DNA of 64,000 nucleotides. It comes from Pelotalea chapellei. GTDB taxonomy: Bacteria > Desulfobacterota > Desulfuromonadia > Geobacterales > Pseudopelobacteraceae. The position numbers and the translations under genes were made by a program. The notes beneath the pieces are model-generated. The model saw only the letters and a list, made by a program, of their open reading frames with translations, made no database searches and was not told where the DNA came from. Position 1 is the first letter of the stretch; each line of letters opens with the position of its first letter. The DNA lies in the NCBI RefSeq assembly GCF_018531195.1, contig NZ_JAHDYS010000008.1, positions 1-64,000 of the forward strand. The letters run 5' to 3'. Positions 25,509 through 36,173 of this stretch are shown piece after piece.

Positions 25509-27497
25509 TTAAACCAGTTTGAATCTTCCCACCGTAGATTGTAATTCCGAGGCCAGCTGTGAAAGATGCGATGCGGCAGAGCTGGTCTGATGAGCTCCGC
25601 TGGCGGTTTCCTGCACCACATCGGTGATCTGGTGGATGTTGCTCGAGATTTCGCCGGTGACAGCGGTCTGCTCTTCGGCTGCAGTAGCAATCTGATGAAC
25701 CTGCATCGTGACCTCGTTAATGGCGTCGACGATCATTTGAAGCGCTTCCCCTGACCTTCGCGAACTCTCCATTCCCCATTCGACCTCTTGTACTCCGTTT
25801 TCCATGGTCTGAACAGCAGCGCCTGTCTCCTGCTGGATCCCCTTGATCATGGTCCCGATTTCCTTGGTGGCCCGTGTAGTCCGCTCGGCCAGGGCGCGCA
25901 CCTCATCGGCCACAACCGCAAAGCCACGCCCCTGTTCGCCGGCGCGGGCCGCTTCTATGGCGGCATTCAGCGCCAGCAAGTTGGTCTGGTCGGCAATATC
26001 CTCGATCGTGCCGACGATCGCGCCGATCTGGTCGGACCGGGAACCGAGGCTTTCCACGGTATGAGCCGACTCGCGAACCCGTTCAGCAATGTTCTGCATG
26101 CCCACCAGGGTTTTTTGCACGATTTCAGCTCCTTCGCGGGCGGTGTCGGTTGCACGGACGGCAGCTTCGGAGGCCAGTGTACAGTTGTGGGAGATGTCAT
26201 TGGAAGTCGCCGACATTTCTTCGCTGGAGGTCGCCACGGTGGTGGATTGGCAGGCTACCTCCTCGGCGGCCGTAGCGATCTGGTCGGCGGTGCTGTGAAG
26301 TTGCACCGCTGAAGTGGTTACCAGTGCGGTTGTATTGGAGCATTGGGCAATGATCGAGTGGATTTTTTCTACGAAGATATTGAAGTTACTGCACACCATG
26401 CCGATCTCGTCGCTGCGGTCCGTTTCGAGGCGAAGAGTCAGGTCTCCTTCACCTTCGGCGATATCCCGGAGCATGCAGTTGAGGTTTTTAAGCGGTTTTA
26501 CAATGCCGCTCATCACGATGAAACCGAGCGCCAGAGAGATGATCGAAATGACAGCGGTAAGAAGCATGCTCATGGTGAGGCTCTTTTTTGTTACCGCCTC
26601 AAAGCTGTCCGCTGCTGCGGTAAAATGTTCGTAGAGTTTGTCCTCGGCCTGCTTCATGCCGTTGATTTTTTCCGTAACAGCAGAAAACCATGCTTCCGGT
26701 GCAATGTCGAGTTCACCGGCAGAACTCCTGGCAAGAGCCGTGGCGCGCATTTCTTCCACCTTTTTGGCTGCAGGCGAGGCCAGTTTCTCCTGGACAATGT
26801 CCTTGCTCGCTTTATCTGCGTACAGGTTGAACAGGTTGAGATAGGAATCCTGCGCGGACAGGATCTTGAGAAAGCGCTGGTAGGTCTCGTCATCAAAACG
26901 GTTAGCGCTGAAAACAGCGTTCAGGGTTGCTCGTTCCCGACCGGCATGTTCTTTGGCACTGACAAAGGCGTACACGGCAGTTGCGTCTCCGCTCAGGGAA
27001 GCATTGGCTGTCATGCGTCCAGCTGCGGCGAGAAGTTCAATGTAGGAGGAAATGGCACCGCTGTAAAAGCCGAAGGACTCTTTTCCGGTCAGGGTCAGGC
27101 TGTCGGCTGCCGCTCTGGTAGCGCCCAGGTTTCCCAGCTTGGCAGCTGCTGTTTCAAGCGGCTGTTTAACAGCTTCCAGGCTTGCGCTCCGCTGGGTTAG
27201 AAACTCACTCAACTTTTTCTGGGCCTCGACAGTTGTTTCCCGCTGCTTGGCCAGCTCAGGCTTGAACTTCTCACCTTTGGAGCCGATCATCCCGGCAGTC
27301 ATGCCGCGCTCTTTCTGCAGTTCGTGAATCAGCCCGCCGGTAAGGGCCGATAGCGAGGCCAATGATTTGGTGCGCTGCATGTCTCGTACAGAGGCTATCT
27401 TGTCGCTTACGTCGCGGATTGAAAAAAAGAGAAGCCCCAGGATAGGCGGGATTAACATCAGCTGCAGTTTGGTACCGATTTTGAGATTTTTCAGCAT
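25509..27497 (-). CDS. Chemoreceptor with nitrate/nitrite-sensor-like (NIT) domain
   Basis: This 662-residue protein starts with a TM helix (about 10-27). A NIT-like sensor follows (about 50-295), marked by [18 protein letters not shown] and [12 protein letters not shown], then a second TM helix, HAMP, and a cytoplasmic signalling domain with the canonical tip [18 protein letters not shown]. The start has GGAGAGG upstream. The NIT fold is found in nitrate/nitrite sensors, but ligand identity is not settled by sequence. It has the same polarity as the receptor below it, separated by the candidate small RNA. Confidence 0.88.
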   Translation of the reverse strand: MLKNLKIGTKLQLMLIPPILGLLFFSIRDVSDKIASVRDMQRTKSLASLSALTGGLIHELQKERGMTAGMIGSKGEKFKPELAKQRETTVEAQKKLSEFLTQRSASLEAVKQPLETAAAKLGNLGATRAAADSLTLTGKESFGFYSGAISSYIELLAAAGRMTANASLSGDATAVYAFVSAKEHAGRERATLNAVFSANRFDDETYQRFLKILSAQDSYLNLFNLYADKASKDIVQEKLASPAAKKVEEMRATALARSSAGELDIAPEAWFSAVTEKINGMKQAEDKLYEHFTAAADSFEAVTKKSLTMSMLLTAVISIISLALGFIVMSGIVKPLKNLNCMLRDIAEGEGDLTLRLETDRSDEIGMVCSNFNIFVEKIHSIIAQCSNTTALVTTSAVQLHSTADQIATAAEEVACQSTTVATSSEEMSATSNDISHNCTLASEAAVRATDTAREGAEIVQKTLVGMQNIAERVRESAHTVESLGSRSDQIGAIVGTIEDIADQTNLLALNAAIEAARAGEQGRGFAVVADEVRALAERTTRATKEIGTMIKGIQQETGAAVQTMENGVQEVEWGMESSRRSGEALQMIVDAINEVTMQVHQIATAAEEQTAVTGEISSNIHQITDVVQETASGAHQTSSAASHLSQLASELQSTVGRFKLV

Positions 27498-27624
27498 GCA
27501 GGCCTCTCCAAAACATGAGTAGGATTTTTGCCCGACAGTAGCTGAAATGGGATCAGGAAAAATGACCTAAGTCAAAAAATTAATTAAAAGATAGGCCATC
27601 CGGGCAGATCAACGTGTGAGTAAT

Positions 27625-27658
27625 AAAAAAGGACTACAGTCGTGCTGTGGTCCTTTTT
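27625..27658 (-). terminator. Bidirectional terminator after the small charged ORF
   Basis: A-run, near-perfect stem (ggactacag with ctgtggtcc) and T-run make it work on both strands. On the minus strand it ends the 61-residue gene at 27683-27868. Confidence 0.8.
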
Positions 27659-27682
27659 ATTGTTCAGCTGAATCAGATCCTG

Positions 27683-27868
27683 TTAAACATGTTTCCCTTT
27701 TGGAATGATGTGTTTCAGTTTGTGAGAACCATTATAAAGCGTCTGTTTGATGATCCCCCGATTCTCTTTGAGATCTTTTCTGGAGCCATCTACCCCTAAC
27801 GAGATTTCGGCCTCTGTGGCCAGTTCTTCGATTCTTTCTTCCTCTCTTTCGTCTCTAAGAGCTGTCAT
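27683..27868 (-). CDS. Small highly charged protein of unknown function
   Basis: This 61-residue ORF (ALRDEREEERIEELATEAEI...) has an excellent GGGAGG ribosome site and is followed by a good terminator. These two features are why I call it a gene. It is rich in Glu, Arg and Lys with no signal or TM helix. No homologue is known to me. Confidence 0.5.
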   Translation of the reverse strand: MTALRDEREEERIEELATEAEISLGVDGSRKDLKENRGIIKQTLYNGSHKLKHIIPKGKHV

Positions 27869-28074
27869 TCAGAGCACCTCCCTGTAATTTTTCCTGTATC
27901 AATTATCCCACAGGAAAGTAACAAAGACAAGAATGGCGGGTTACTGAGTGGTGTAAAAATACATTAATATTAAAGTCTTACGTGAGGCGGGCTGGCTGGT
28001 GGGTCCGGGAAGCCCAGAGAGATAATTCCCCCGGGAACTCCTTTAATTAAGTCGACTGTTACCGATAAGAGAAG

Positions 28075-28106
28075 CTGCTCGGGTATGGAAGACACTGCCT
28101 GAGCAG
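28075..28106 (+). promoter_or_regulatory. Stem-loop in the leader of the Cache kinase
   Basis: A 9-bp stem with one G-U pair (ctgctcggg/cctgagcag) lies just before the GGAGG site of the next gene. Other short palindromes (for example ttcccccgggaa) lie upstream. No known riboswitch fits. Confidence 0.3.
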
Positions 28107-28128
28107 AAGTCGCTTCGCGGAGGAACAA

Positions 28129-30462
28129 ATGCGGTCAATAAGTTTGAAAACAAAAATTGCCATTGCTGTAGCAGTATTTGGCGTTGTTATTGTTGCTGGT
28201 CTTGGTTTTTTCGGCATCAGCTTCTTTCGTCAGCAGCTGCGCTCCAATATCGCCCAACAGCAGTTTACACTTGTATCGTCATTGGCTTCTCAAATTGATG
28301 ACAAGATTCTGACTGCCCAGACTGAGCTTGCTACTGTTGCCCAAATTTTCCCCAAAGATTTTTCAAAAGCACAGGAAGTCATCGAAGGCAGACTCGATAC
28401 CCGGGAGATGTTCCAGAGTGGTTTCGCGCTGGTCGACATGTCAGGCAAAATGCTGGCTTTGGCCCCTTATGAAGCAGAAATGTTCAAGAAAAACTTCGGA
28501 AACAGGGAATATTTTTTAAAAACCCTGGAGAACCAGAAGCCGTTTATCTCCAATCCGTTCATCACTTTGCAGAAAAACAAACATCCGATTGTGATGTTTA
28601 CTGCCCCGCTTTTTGGGGAGAGCAGGAAGATGCAGGGAATGCTTTTAGGGGCTATTGATCTGACGCGCAACAACTTCCTTGGCAAACTCATTGATACCAA
28701 ACTTGGCAAGAACGGTTACCTCTATTTGTTCAACACCAGCGGTGTTGTCATAATGCACCCCAACAAGAACAACATTCTCAAGAAGATGGCGCTGTCAGAC
28801 AAGGACAAGCTCCTGGGCCAGGTTCTAAAAGGTTTTGAAGGAAGTGGCGAAACGATCTCCGAAGATGGCAAACCGGTCCTGGCATCCTATAAAAGATTGG
28901 GGGCCACCAACTGGATTCTTTGTGCAAGCATGCCCCTTGGAGAAGCATACGGACCGATTATCCACGCCAGCAAGATCCTCTATGGTGCATTTTCAGCCAT
29001 AATGCTTATTTCCATATTCCTGGCCTGGACTCTGATGAGCTACATGACAGTTCCGCTGGCCAGGTTCACCGAGCATGTACGTTCACTCATGGAAAACAGT
29101 GATAAACAGGAGGTTTTCAAATATGAAAATAACGATGAGATCGGTCTTCTGGCCAACTCCTTCAACCTTCTGATCAAGAAGTTGAAGGAAGAGAAGGAAG
29201 CGCTGACCCTTTCGGAGCAGAGATTCGCGACGGCATTCAACGCCAGTCCTGAAAGCACAAGTATTACCCGACTGGCGGATGGTCTGTTTCTGGAAGTAAA
29301 TGAAGCCTTTTCAAGAACAACTGGTTTCGAGCGTGAAGAGGTAATCGGTAAAACCAGTCTCGATCTTCAGCTCTGGCCAGCAAAAGAAGATAGAGTAAAA
29401 ATGCTGCAGCACCTGAAGAGGGACGGGGTGGTCAGCAATCTCGAGGTGCAGTTGCGGATCAAGTCGGGCAAAGTCGCTACCATGCTTTTATCCGCCGTAC
29501 CGTTCGATTTTTACGGAGAGCCGAGCATCCTTCTTACTCATCGGGATATCACCGAGAAAAAAGAGGTTGAGAGAAGGCTGCAGAAGAAACAGGCGCAGTT
29601 ACTGGAAAACCATGAGGAACTGGCAACGGCATATGAACAGCTGAAGACAGCCCAGACCCAGATGCTGCAACAGGAGAAAATGGCTTCCATCGGCCTTCTC
29701 TCCGCCGGCGTGGCACATGAGCTGAATAATCCGATTGCGTTCGTCGCAAGCAATCTGAGCACATTGGAAAAATATGTAAGCAGGATGAGCACATTCATCA
29801 GTATGCAGCACGAGAAATATGCCCTTTCCCTCTCCCCGGAAGATCTGAAGGATCTTGAGGATGGAAAAAAGGCGCTTAAGCTGGATAAAATCATGGGGGA
29901 CATCGGCGAGCTTATCCAGGAGTCCAAGGATGGTGCTGAGCGGGTGCGTTCCATTGTTCTGGATTTGAAGAGCTTTTCAAGGGAGGGAGTGGTTCAGTCC
30001 AGCGCGGCAAATCTCAACGACTGCCTGCAGAGCACTCTGAATATCGTCTGGAACGAGCTGAAATACAGCGCGACGGTAAAGAAGGAGTTTGGGGATATCC
30101 CCATTACCATGTGCAATCCGCAGCAGCTTAACCAGGTTTTCCTGAACCTCATTGTCAATGCCTCCCATGCCATCGAAAACAAGGGCGAGATAGCGATCAA
30201 AACCTGGCATGAGTCAGGATCAATTTTCGTGACCATCGCTGACAACGGGTGCGGGATTCCCCCATCGATCAAGGAGAAGATCTTCGAGCCGTTTTTCACA
30301 ACAAAAGAGGTAGGCAAGGGGACAGGCCTGGGGCTGAGCATTACCTATGACATCATCAAGAAACACAACGGCGAGATTACGGTGGAAAGCGAAGTCGGCA
30401 AAGGGACGGCTTTCACCATACGGATACCGGTTTGTGATACGCGGGAGAGTGTTGTTGGCTGA
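28129..30462 (+). CDS. Membrane sensor histidine kinase, Cache-HAMP-PAS
   Basis: This 777-residue protein has a TM helix (about 9-31), a dCache-like extracytoplasmic sensor, a second TM helix (about 285-305), HAMP, one PAS domain, a coiled linker, HisKA with the His in [11 protein letters not shown], and HATPase with [18 protein letters not shown] and GKGTGLGLS. It has no receiver, so a separate response regulator is needed, and none is adjacent. A GGAGG site precedes the ATG. The last 95 codons are duplicated downstream as a fragment. Confidence 0.9.
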   Translation: MRSISLKTKIAIAVAVFGVVIVAGLGFFGISFFRQQLRSNIAQQQFTLVSSLASQIDDKILTAQTELATVAQIFPKDFSKAQEVIEGRLDTREMFQSGFALVDMSGKMLALAPYEAEMFKKNFGNREYFLKTLENQKPFISNPFITLQKNKHPIVMFTAPLFGESRKMQGMLLGAIDLTRNNFLGKLIDTKLGKNGYLYLFNTSGVVIMHPNKNNILKKMALSDKDKLLGQVLKGFEGSGETISEDGKPVLASYKRLGATNWILCASMPLGEAYGPIIHASKILYGAFSAIMLISIFLAWTLMSYMTVPLARFTEHVRSLMENSDKQEVFKYENNDEIGLLANSFNLLIKKLKEEKEALTLSEQRFATAFNASPESTSITRLADGLFLEVNEAFSRTTGFEREEVIGKTSLDLQLWPAKEDRVKMLQHLKRDGVVSNLEVQLRIKSGKVATMLLSAVPFDFYGEPSILLTHRDITEKKEVERRLQKKQAQLLENHEELATAYEQLKTAQTQMLQQEKMASIGLLSAGVAHELNNPIAFVASNLSTLEKYVSRMSTFISMQHEKYALSLSPEDLKDLEDGKKALKLDKIMGDIGELIQESKDGAERVRSIVLDLKSFSREGVVQSSAANLNDCLQSTLNIVWNELKYSATVKKEFGDIPITMCNPQQLNQVFLNLIVNASHAIENKGEIAIKTWHESGSIFVTIADNGCGIPPSIKEKIFEPFFTTKEVGKGTGLGLSITYDIIKKHNGEITVESEVGKGTAFTIRIPVCDTRESVVG

Positions 30463-30732
30463 GAGCCATAAAGGTCGATAGGCTGGATCGTTTTGGCTGG
30501 AGCAGCAGGTAAAAATGGTTCGGAATCAACGCCCAGGTCTTTCCTTATCAATGAAGATTTTCTGCCGCTCGATCCCACGAGATGACGTGTTGAAGCAGGT
30601 CAGGAGTGTCGATTCGAGCAGTTTGCGGCATGGTTTTTAGCTGGTTAACATATGTGAATTGATAAAGGTGACAACGTCCCTGTGCTCTTACCGGCGTTAG
30701 TCAACAACTAAACAACGTCCCTGCAGCCGTCC
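30182..30732 (+). repeat. First copy of a ~550-bp duplication (kinase 3' end and flank)
   Basis: The segment from inside the kinase 3' end to the repeat at 30705 recurs at 30761-31305 with a few base changes and one 6-bp deletion. The copies end in the same cgtccctgcagccgtcc repeat. Confidence 0.85.
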
Positions 30733-30760
30733 CAACTAAACAACGTCCCTGCAGCCGTCC
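30705..30760. repeat. Tandem repeat, two perfect 28-bp units
   Basis: caactaaacaacgtccctgc... occurs twice head to tail (30705-30732, 30733-30760), exactly at the junction of the duplication. The core also occurs twice at 31271-31344. Confidence 0.8.
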
Positions 30761-31041
30761 AGGGCGAGATAGCGATCAAAACCTGGCATGAGTCAGGATC
30801 AATTTTCGTGACCATCGCTGACAACGGGTGCGGGATTCCGCCATTGATCAAGGAGAAAATCTTCGAGCCGTTTTTCACAACAAAAGAGGTAGGCAAGGGG
30901 ACAGGTCTGGGGCTGAGTATTACCTATGACATCATCAAGAAACATAATGGTGAGATCATGGTGGAAAGCGAAGTCGGCAAAGGGACGGTTTTCACCATGC
31001 GAATACCGGTCTGTGATACGCGAGAGAGTGTTATCAGCTGA
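30761..31041 (+). pseudogene. Duplicated histidine-kinase ATPase fragment
   Basis: About 93 codons identical or nearly so to the end of the kinase at 28129-30462 are present, starting at the segment before the ATP-binding DNGCGIPP motif and including the G2 box GKGTGLGLS. Only the end of the HATPase domain is present and no promoter or upstream domain remains, so it is non-functional as a kinase. Confidence 0.85.
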
Positions 31042-31270
31042 GAGCCATAAAGGTCGATAGGCTGGATCGTTTTGGCTGGAGCAGCAGGTGGTTCGGAATC
31101 AACGCCCAGGTCTTTTCTTATCAATGAAGATTTTCTGCCGCTCGATCCCACGAGATGACGTGTTGAAGCAGGTCAGGAGTGTCGATGCGAGCAGTTTGCG
31201 GCATGGTTTTTAGCTGGTTAACATATGTGAATTGATAAAGGTGACAACGTCCCTGTGCTCTTACCGGCGT

Positions 31271-31344
31271 TAGTCAACAAATAAACAACGTCCCTGCAGC
31301 CGTCCTCTAGTCAACAAATAAACAACGTCCCTGCAGCCGTCCTC
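31271..31344. repeat. Tandem repeat, two perfect 37-bp units
   Basis: tagtcaacaaataaacaacg... occurs at 31271-31307 and 31308-31344. The inner part shares cgtccctgcagccgtcc with the units at 30705. The upstream ggtgacaacgtccctgtg may be a related half-unit. Confidence 0.8.
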
Positions 31345-31445
31345 GTTCACGCCCCTGCGACTTGAATCTATCTTCTGAAATTCTCCAACGAGAATACTAC
31401 GTGGTGTACTTGTAATTCGAACTCGCCCTTTTTAATGATGGCTAC

Positions 31446-32174
31446 TCAGTAGTGTTGCTGTTTTATGTGCATATAAAGTATGAGTAGCCCTCCCAAAATT
31501 CCTAGCAGGAAAAAAGTTGAAGGTTCAGGCACCGGTGTACTTGCATTTTCAAAATGAACTGACGCATTGCTGATATCTACAAAACCGTTTTCCAACAAGG
31601 TGTAACCTGTTGGACCATCCACATCGAACCACATACGAGCAAGAATGTTGCCGGTCGAAAACCCACTGATCCAGTTTGGATCAGTGGGTGATGACATTGA
31701 CTGGGATAAGTTGAATGAGTAAATGTCGGTGTTTATGTCCTGGTTGACAGTAAAATCCGTGACTGTGCCAAAAACATTCTGATAGTGGTAGTTAGTTGAT
31801 TCAAGGCCGTCAATATGTAACAAATTAAAGTTTGAATATATATGCTGATTGTAAACAGAAGCATCAGCAATAACTAATCTCCCATAGAGCCAGCCATCAA
31901 CAATACTCCCTTGATTATTTGTATATTTAGGCAGTAAAAATGTACCTGAAAGTTTCCTTGAGTATTGCTCAATCTCGGTATAGGGAGTCCCGAGGTTTAT
32001 TGTTTGACTGTTCACAAAGGCTGGATTGTAGTATGACGAACCAACTCCAAGTTGGTATTCTCTTACAAGATTATTCAGACTAAAATCGATTGTTGTCGCA
32101 GATGCAATACTCACAGAGCAGATAAAAGCGATCGCGTAAAATACAATAAACCGACTGAATAAATTTCCTGACAT
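31446..32174 (-). CDS. PEP-CTERM sorting-signal protein
   Basis: This 242-residue exported protein has a signal peptide (IVFYAIAFICSVSIASA). Its C-terminus VPEPSTFFLLGILGGLLILYM with a short basic tail is the PEP-CTERM sorting signal recognised by exosortase/EpsH. The mature part is Ser/Asn/Gln-rich, as in other PEP-CTERM proteins. GGAGGTAAT precedes the ATG. It is inferred to be cut by exosortase and released or attached to extracellular polysaccharide. No exosortase gene is in this window. Confidence 0.8.
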   Translation of the reverse strand: MSGNLFSRFIVFYAIAFICSVSIASATTIDFSLNNLVREYQLGVGSSYYNPAFVNSQTINLGTPYTEIEQYSRKLSGTFLLPKYTNNQGSIVDGWLYGRLVIADASVYNQHIYSNFNLLHIDGLESTNYHYQNVFGTVTDFTVNQDINTDIYSFNLSQSMSSPTDPNWISGFSTGNILARMWFDVDGPTGYTLLENGFVDISNASVHFENASTPVPEPSTFFLLGILGGLLILYMHIKQQHY

Positions 32175-32722
32175 ATTACCTCCGGATGTTTTTAATTGAG
32201 GGGAAAATCCCTCAATATATTGATTGCTTATGATTTCTTGATCTTTTGCTACATTCTCTTTTCAACGTTTTATTGAGCGGTTGGCATCTAATACTGTATG
32301 CTTTTCCAATTCTGTGCCCCTGATTTTGCCATATTGAATGAACCATAATTTCGCTTGTGGATCTCACCTTAATTCGGAGGGTCACCCTTAATTTTTATTC
32401 TCTTGGACCCCGGCTTGCACGCTACAATGGCCGATCAAGCGTAATCCTGCCATAGTCACCACTGCTCGAAATGTCGCAAACTATCACAAAATGATTAAAG
32501 TTAAATTAAAAATACAAAAAAATTTCTGTGGCCCAGCTTCCGTCTAACCTGCACAGGCAATACCGGTCGCTTGTGCATGGCAGACTGGCCTATCCACCAC
32601 TTCCCCTCCTCTCCATCCCTTCCCATAACCCTCTCCGGTGCTCTGCCCCTTGCTTTTAGATGGAGATACGGCTAGTCTTAATAAATCAAATTCATCAATA
32701 AAATCATCTTTTCGAGAGTTCG
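32175..32722. other. 548-bp intergenic region without a gene
   Basis: I see no convincing reading frame, RNA gene or repeat. It must hold the promoters of the PEP-CTERM gene and of uvrA, which point away from each other, but no strong consensus stands out. A pyrimidine-rich tract lies near 32590-32650. Confidence 0.4.
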
Positions 32723-35629
32723 ATGTCCCACGATAAAATAGTCATTAAAGGTGCTTGCGAGCACAATCTGAAATGCATTGATGTTGAGATCCCCCGGGAT
32801 CAGCTGGTGGTAATTACCGGTCTGTCCGGTTCGGGCAAGTCCACCCTGGCTTTTGATACCATTTACGCCGAAGGGCAGCGCCGCTATGTGGAGTCGCTCT
32901 CCGCCTATGCGCGGCAGTTTCTGGAGCAGATGGAAAAGCCGGATGTGGAATCGATCGAAGGGCTTTCTCCGGCCATCTCCATCGAGCAGAAAACCACCAG
33001 CAAGAATCCCCGCTCCACGGTCGGCACGGTTACCGAAATTTATGATTACCTGCGCCTGCTGTTTGCCCGCGTCGGTCATCCCCACTGCACATCCTGCGGC
33101 AAGGAAATCACCTCCCAGACGGTTTCTCAGATGGTGGACCAGATCATTGCGCTGCCTCCCGGAACGAAGCTGACTCTACTTTCACCCATGATCCGCGGTC
33201 GCAAGGGGGAGTACAAAAAAGAGCTGAATCAGCTGCGCAAGGAAGGCTTTACCCGCGTAATTGTGGATGGCCAGATGCGGGAGCTGGGCGAAGAGATAGA
33301 GCTGGACAAGAAGAAAAAGCATGATATCGATATCGTGGTGGACCGCCTGGTGGTGAAGGAAGGAATCCAGCGCCGGCTGGCCGATTCGCTGGAGACCGCG
33401 CTGCATCATGCCGAGGGGGTTGCCAAGGTTGAGGTGGTTGCACCGGTCACGGACGAACCCGTAGGGGCGGGGTCCCCCCGCCCTGGGTCGGCGCGCAGGG
33501 GCGGAAAAAACCAGGGCGGGGAGACCCCGCCCCTACAGTCCACGCTGATTTTCTCGGAAAAGCTTGCCTGTGTGGAATGCGGCATTTCCTATCAGGAGGT
33601 GACGCCACGGCTCTTCTCCTTCAATAACCCCCATGGAGCCTGCCCCGACTGCACCGGACTGGGCACCCGCATGTACTTCGATGCGGAACTGGTCATTCCC
33701 AACCCGGAACTTTCCCTGCGTGAAGGGGCCATCGCCCCGTGGGAGAAGCGGCTTTCGGGCTGGTTTCACCTGGTCCTGGATGCGCTTGCCAAGGCCTACA
33801 AGTTCGATATTCGCAAGCCCTTCAAAGAGCTGTCGGAAGATGTCCGTGACGTGATCCTTAACGGTTCCCGCGGCAAGAAGATCGAGTTCTGGTGGGAGGA
33901 GGAGGGGGACCGGCGCCATACTTACCAGAAGGAGTTCGAGGGGGTGCTGAACAACCTCCAGCGTCGCTGGCGGGAGACCGAATCCGATGCGGCCCGGGAA
34001 GAGCTGGAAAAGTACATGAACGTGATGCCGTGTCCGACCTGCCAGGGGGCACGCCTTCGACCGGAGGCGCTGCATGTGCTGATCAGCGGCCGCACCATCC
34101 GGGATCTGACCGCTCTTGCCATCCGCGATGGCCTGCGTTTTTTCGAGGAGCTGGTGCTTACCGACAAGGAGCAGGAGATAGCCCGCCGTATCCTCAAGGA
34201 GGTGCGCGAACGGCTCTCTTTCCTGGTAAACGTCGGATTGGACTACCTGTCCCTGGACCGTACTGCAGGAACCCTGTCGGGCGGGGAAGGGCAGCGCATC
34301 CGCCTGGCAACCCAGATCGGCTCTTCTCTGGTGGGGGTGCTCTACATCCTTGACGAGCCCTCCATCGGTCTTCACCAGCGCGACAACTCGCGCCTTTTGT
34401 CAACTCTCAAGCGGCTGCGCGACCTGGGCAATACCGTGCTGGTGGTGGAACACGATGAGGAGACGATTCTTGAAGCGGATCATCTGATCGACATGGGGCC
34501 GGGTGCCGGAGTGCATGGCGGTGAGGTGGTGGCCCAGGGTACTCCTGACGAGGTGATGAAGAATCCCGAGTCCCTGACCGGTCGTTATCTGTCAGGTGAT
34601 CTGACTATTCCAGTGCCGAAGAAGCGCAGAAAACCTTCGAAACATCTGAAAATTATCAAGGCAAGTGAAAACAACCTTAAAGATGTGAATGCCGAGATTC
34701 CGCTGGGGGTGATGACCTGCGTTACAGGGGTTTCGGGATCAGGCAAGTCGACGCTGGTGATCGATACCCTGCACAAGGTGCTCAGTCAGCGATTGTACCG
34801 CAGTCGAGAGAAAGCGGGCGCGGTGAAGGATGTGCTGGGGCTGGAACACCTGGACAAGGTCATCAACATCGACCAGTCCCCCATCGGCCGCACTCCGCGC
34901 TCCAATCCGGCCACCTACACCGGCGTATTCGGAGATATCCGCGACCTGTTCTCCAACCTGCCCGAATCCAAGCTGCGGGGCTACAAGCCGGGAAGATATT
35001 CATTCAACGTCAAGGGGGGGCGCTGCGAGGCCTGCTCGGGAGACGGCATCATCAAGATCGAGATGCACTTTCTGCCTGATGTGTACGTGGAATGTGAAGT
35101 CTGCAAAGGTGCCCGCTACAACCGGGAAACGCTGGAAGTGCAGTTCAAGGGCAAATCCATCGCCGATGTGCTGGGGATGACGGTTTCCCAGGCTCTGGAA
35201 TTCATGGGGGCAATCCCGCGCATCAAGAACAAGCTCAAAACTCTGGAAGAAGTAGGCTTGGGCTACATCACCCTCGGCCAGGCGGCCACCACACTTTCCG
35301 GTGGGGAAGCCCAGCGGGTCAAGCTTGCCAAGGAACTGACCAAGCGGGCAACGGGGCGCACCATCTACATCCTGGATGAGCCGACCACCGGCCTGCACTT
35401 CGCGGATATCGCCAAACTGCTGGATGTGCTGGATAAGCTGGTGGAGGCAGGCAACACGATTGTGATCATCGAGCACAACCTGGATGTGATCAAGACCGCC
35501 GACTGGATCATCGATCTTGGGCCCGAAGGGGGTGACCGGGGGGGAGAAATCATCGCCTGCGGAACGCCTGAGCAGGTGGCGAAAGTCACCAGATCCTACA
35601 CCGGACAGTATCTGCGCAAAATGTTGTGA
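32723..35629 (+). CDS. uvrA: Excinuclease ABC subunit A (UvrA) with an in-frame insertion
   Basis: UvrA is the DNA-damage-recognition ATPase of nucleotide excision repair. Two ABC modules are present: Walker [10 protein letters not shown] and GVSGSGKST, signatures LSGGEGQRI and LSGGEAQRV, and zinc motifs CVECG...CPDC and CEAC...CEVC. The usual length is about 940; here it is 968. The 26 extra residues come from the palindromic element at 33461-33538, sitting just before the first zinc motif. All catalytic motifs are intact, so it is probably functional. Mfd, its transcription-coupled partner, is also in the window. Confidence 0.95.
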   Translation: MSHDKIVIKGACEHNLKCIDVEIPRDQLVVITGLSGSGKSTLAFDTIYAEGQRRYVESLSAYARQFLEQMEKPDVESIEGLSPAISIEQKTTSKNPRSTVGTVTEIYDYLRLLFARVGHPHCTSCGKEITSQTVSQMVDQIIALPPGTKLTLLSPMIRGRKGEYKKELNQLRKEGFTRVIVDGQMRELGEEIELDKKKKHDIDIVVDRLVVKEGIQRRLADSLETALHHAEGVAKVEVVAPVTDEPVGAGSPRPGSARRGGKNQGGETPPLQSTLIFSEKLACVECGISYQEVTPRLFSFNNPHGACPDCTGLGTRMYFDAELVIPNPELSLREGAIAPWEKRLSGWFHLVLDALAKAYKFDIRKPFKELSEDVRDVILNGSRGKKIEFWWEEEGDRRHTYQKEFEGVLNNLQRRWRETESDAAREELEKYMNVMPCPTCQGARLRPEALHVLISGRTIRDLTALAIRDGLRFFEELVLTDKEQEIARRILKEVRERLSFLVNVGLDYLSLDRTAGTLSGGEGQRIRLATQIGSSLVGVLYILDEPSIGLHQRDNSRLLSTLKRLRDLGNTVLVVEHDEETILEADHLIDMGPGAGVHGGEVVAQGTPDEVMKNPESLTGRYLSGDLTIPVPKKRRKPSKHLKIIKASENNLKDVNAEIPLGVMTCVTGVSGSGKSTLVIDTLHKVLSQRLYRSREKAGAVKDVLGLEHLDKVINIDQSPIGRTPRSNPATYTGVFGDIRDLFSNLPESKLRGYKPGRYSFNVKGGRCEACSGDGIIKIEMHFLPDVYVECEVCKGARYNRETLEVQFKGKSIADVLGMTVSQALEFMGAIPRIKNKLKTLEEVGLGYITLGQAATTLSGGEAQRVKLAKELTKRATGRTIYILDEPTTGLHFADIAKLLDVLDKLVEAGNTIVIIEHNLDVIKTADWIIDLGPEGGDRGGEIIACGTPEQVAKVTRSYTGQYLRKML
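33461..33536. repeat. Palindromic element translated in frame inside uvrA
   Basis: The arms gtaggggcggggtccc... (33461-33486) and its complement (33511-33536) match in 25 of 26 positions around a 24-nt centre. It adds about 78 bp (26 codons), reading [15 protein letters not shown] and on. The flanking UvrA sequence aligns on both sides. It resembles translated palindromic elements of other bacteria, such as the Rickettsia ones. Confidence 0.85.
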
Positions 35630-35655
35630 CCTTAAAATATCTCTGCCTGTACAAC

Positions 35656-35691
35656 AAAAAGGGGACTACCGATAACGGTGGTCCCCTTTTT
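35656..35691 (+). terminator. Terminator of uvrA
   Basis: An A-run, a stem of ggggac and acc pairing with ggt and gtcccc, and a T-run lie 30 bp past the stop. It is symmetric and can stop transcription from either side. Confidence 0.8.
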
Positions 35692-35709
35692 AATCTTCGT
35701 CCGACGATA

Positions 35710-35736
35710 AAGTCCCCCTTTAACAAAAGGGGACTT
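35710..35736. repeat. Second GC stem between uvrA and panD
   Basis: The arms aagtcccc (35710-35717) and ggggactt (35729-35736) pair. It shares ggggact with the adjacent terminator. It may end the panBCD transcript arriving from the other side, although it has no clean T-run. Confidence 0.45.
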
Positions 35737-35772
35737 AGGAGGATTTGCCTTTGTAAATCTGAAACAGTTCTT

Positions 35773-36171
35773 CTAATGGACCACGCACTTCAGCTTGGCT
35801 TGCCCTGCTTCTTCAGCACGGGTCGGCAGCATGCAGTTCTTCTCATCCACGAAAACCAGCTTCGGCTCGTGCTTGATGGCAGCCTCATTGTCCATATTAA
35901 CGAAACTGGCAATGATGACCAGATCCTTGGGAGCCACCAGGCGCGCGGCAGCGCCATTCAGGCAGATAACTCCCGAACCGCGTTCCCCTTCGATGGCATA
36001 GGTTTCCAGCCGGCTGCCGTTGGTTACATTCCAGACAGCCACCTTCTCGTAGGATACGATGTCGGCGGCATCCATAAGATCACGGTCGATCGTGACACTT
36101 CCCTCGTAATGCAAGTCTGCTCCGGTGACAGTGGCGCGGTGAATTTTGCTCTTTAACATGATTCTGTGCAT
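35773..36171 (-). CDS. panD: Aspartate 1-decarboxylase proenzyme
   Basis: PanD makes beta-alanine from aspartate for pantothenate. The 132-residue protein matches the family: [21 protein letters not shown], with the self-cleavage site Gly24-Ser25 that generates the pyruvoyl cofactor. Tyr58-type and NGAAARL segments follow. It starts 2 bp after the panC stop, with its ribosome site inside panC. It is the last gene of panB-panC-panD. Confidence 0.96.
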   Translation of the reverse strand: MHRIMLKSKIHRATVTGADLHYEGSVTIDRDLMDAADIVSYEKVAVWNVTNGSRLETYAIEGERGSGVICLNGAAARLVAPKDLVIIASFVNMDNEAAIKHEPKLVFVDEKNCMLPTRAEEAGQAKLKCVVH

Positions 36172-36173
36172 GG

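Noticed and set aside
30705-31344. CRISPR array
   Set aside because: The repeats are directly adjacent with no unique spacers of even length, and no cas gene is near.
32407-32460. Short stretch resembling 16S rRNA (gctacaatggcc)
   Set aside because: Only about 12 bases match and no rRNA context surrounds it, so it is taken as chance.
33533-34375. 280-codon frame antisense to uvrA
   Set aside because: Shadow of uvrA with no homology I recognise.
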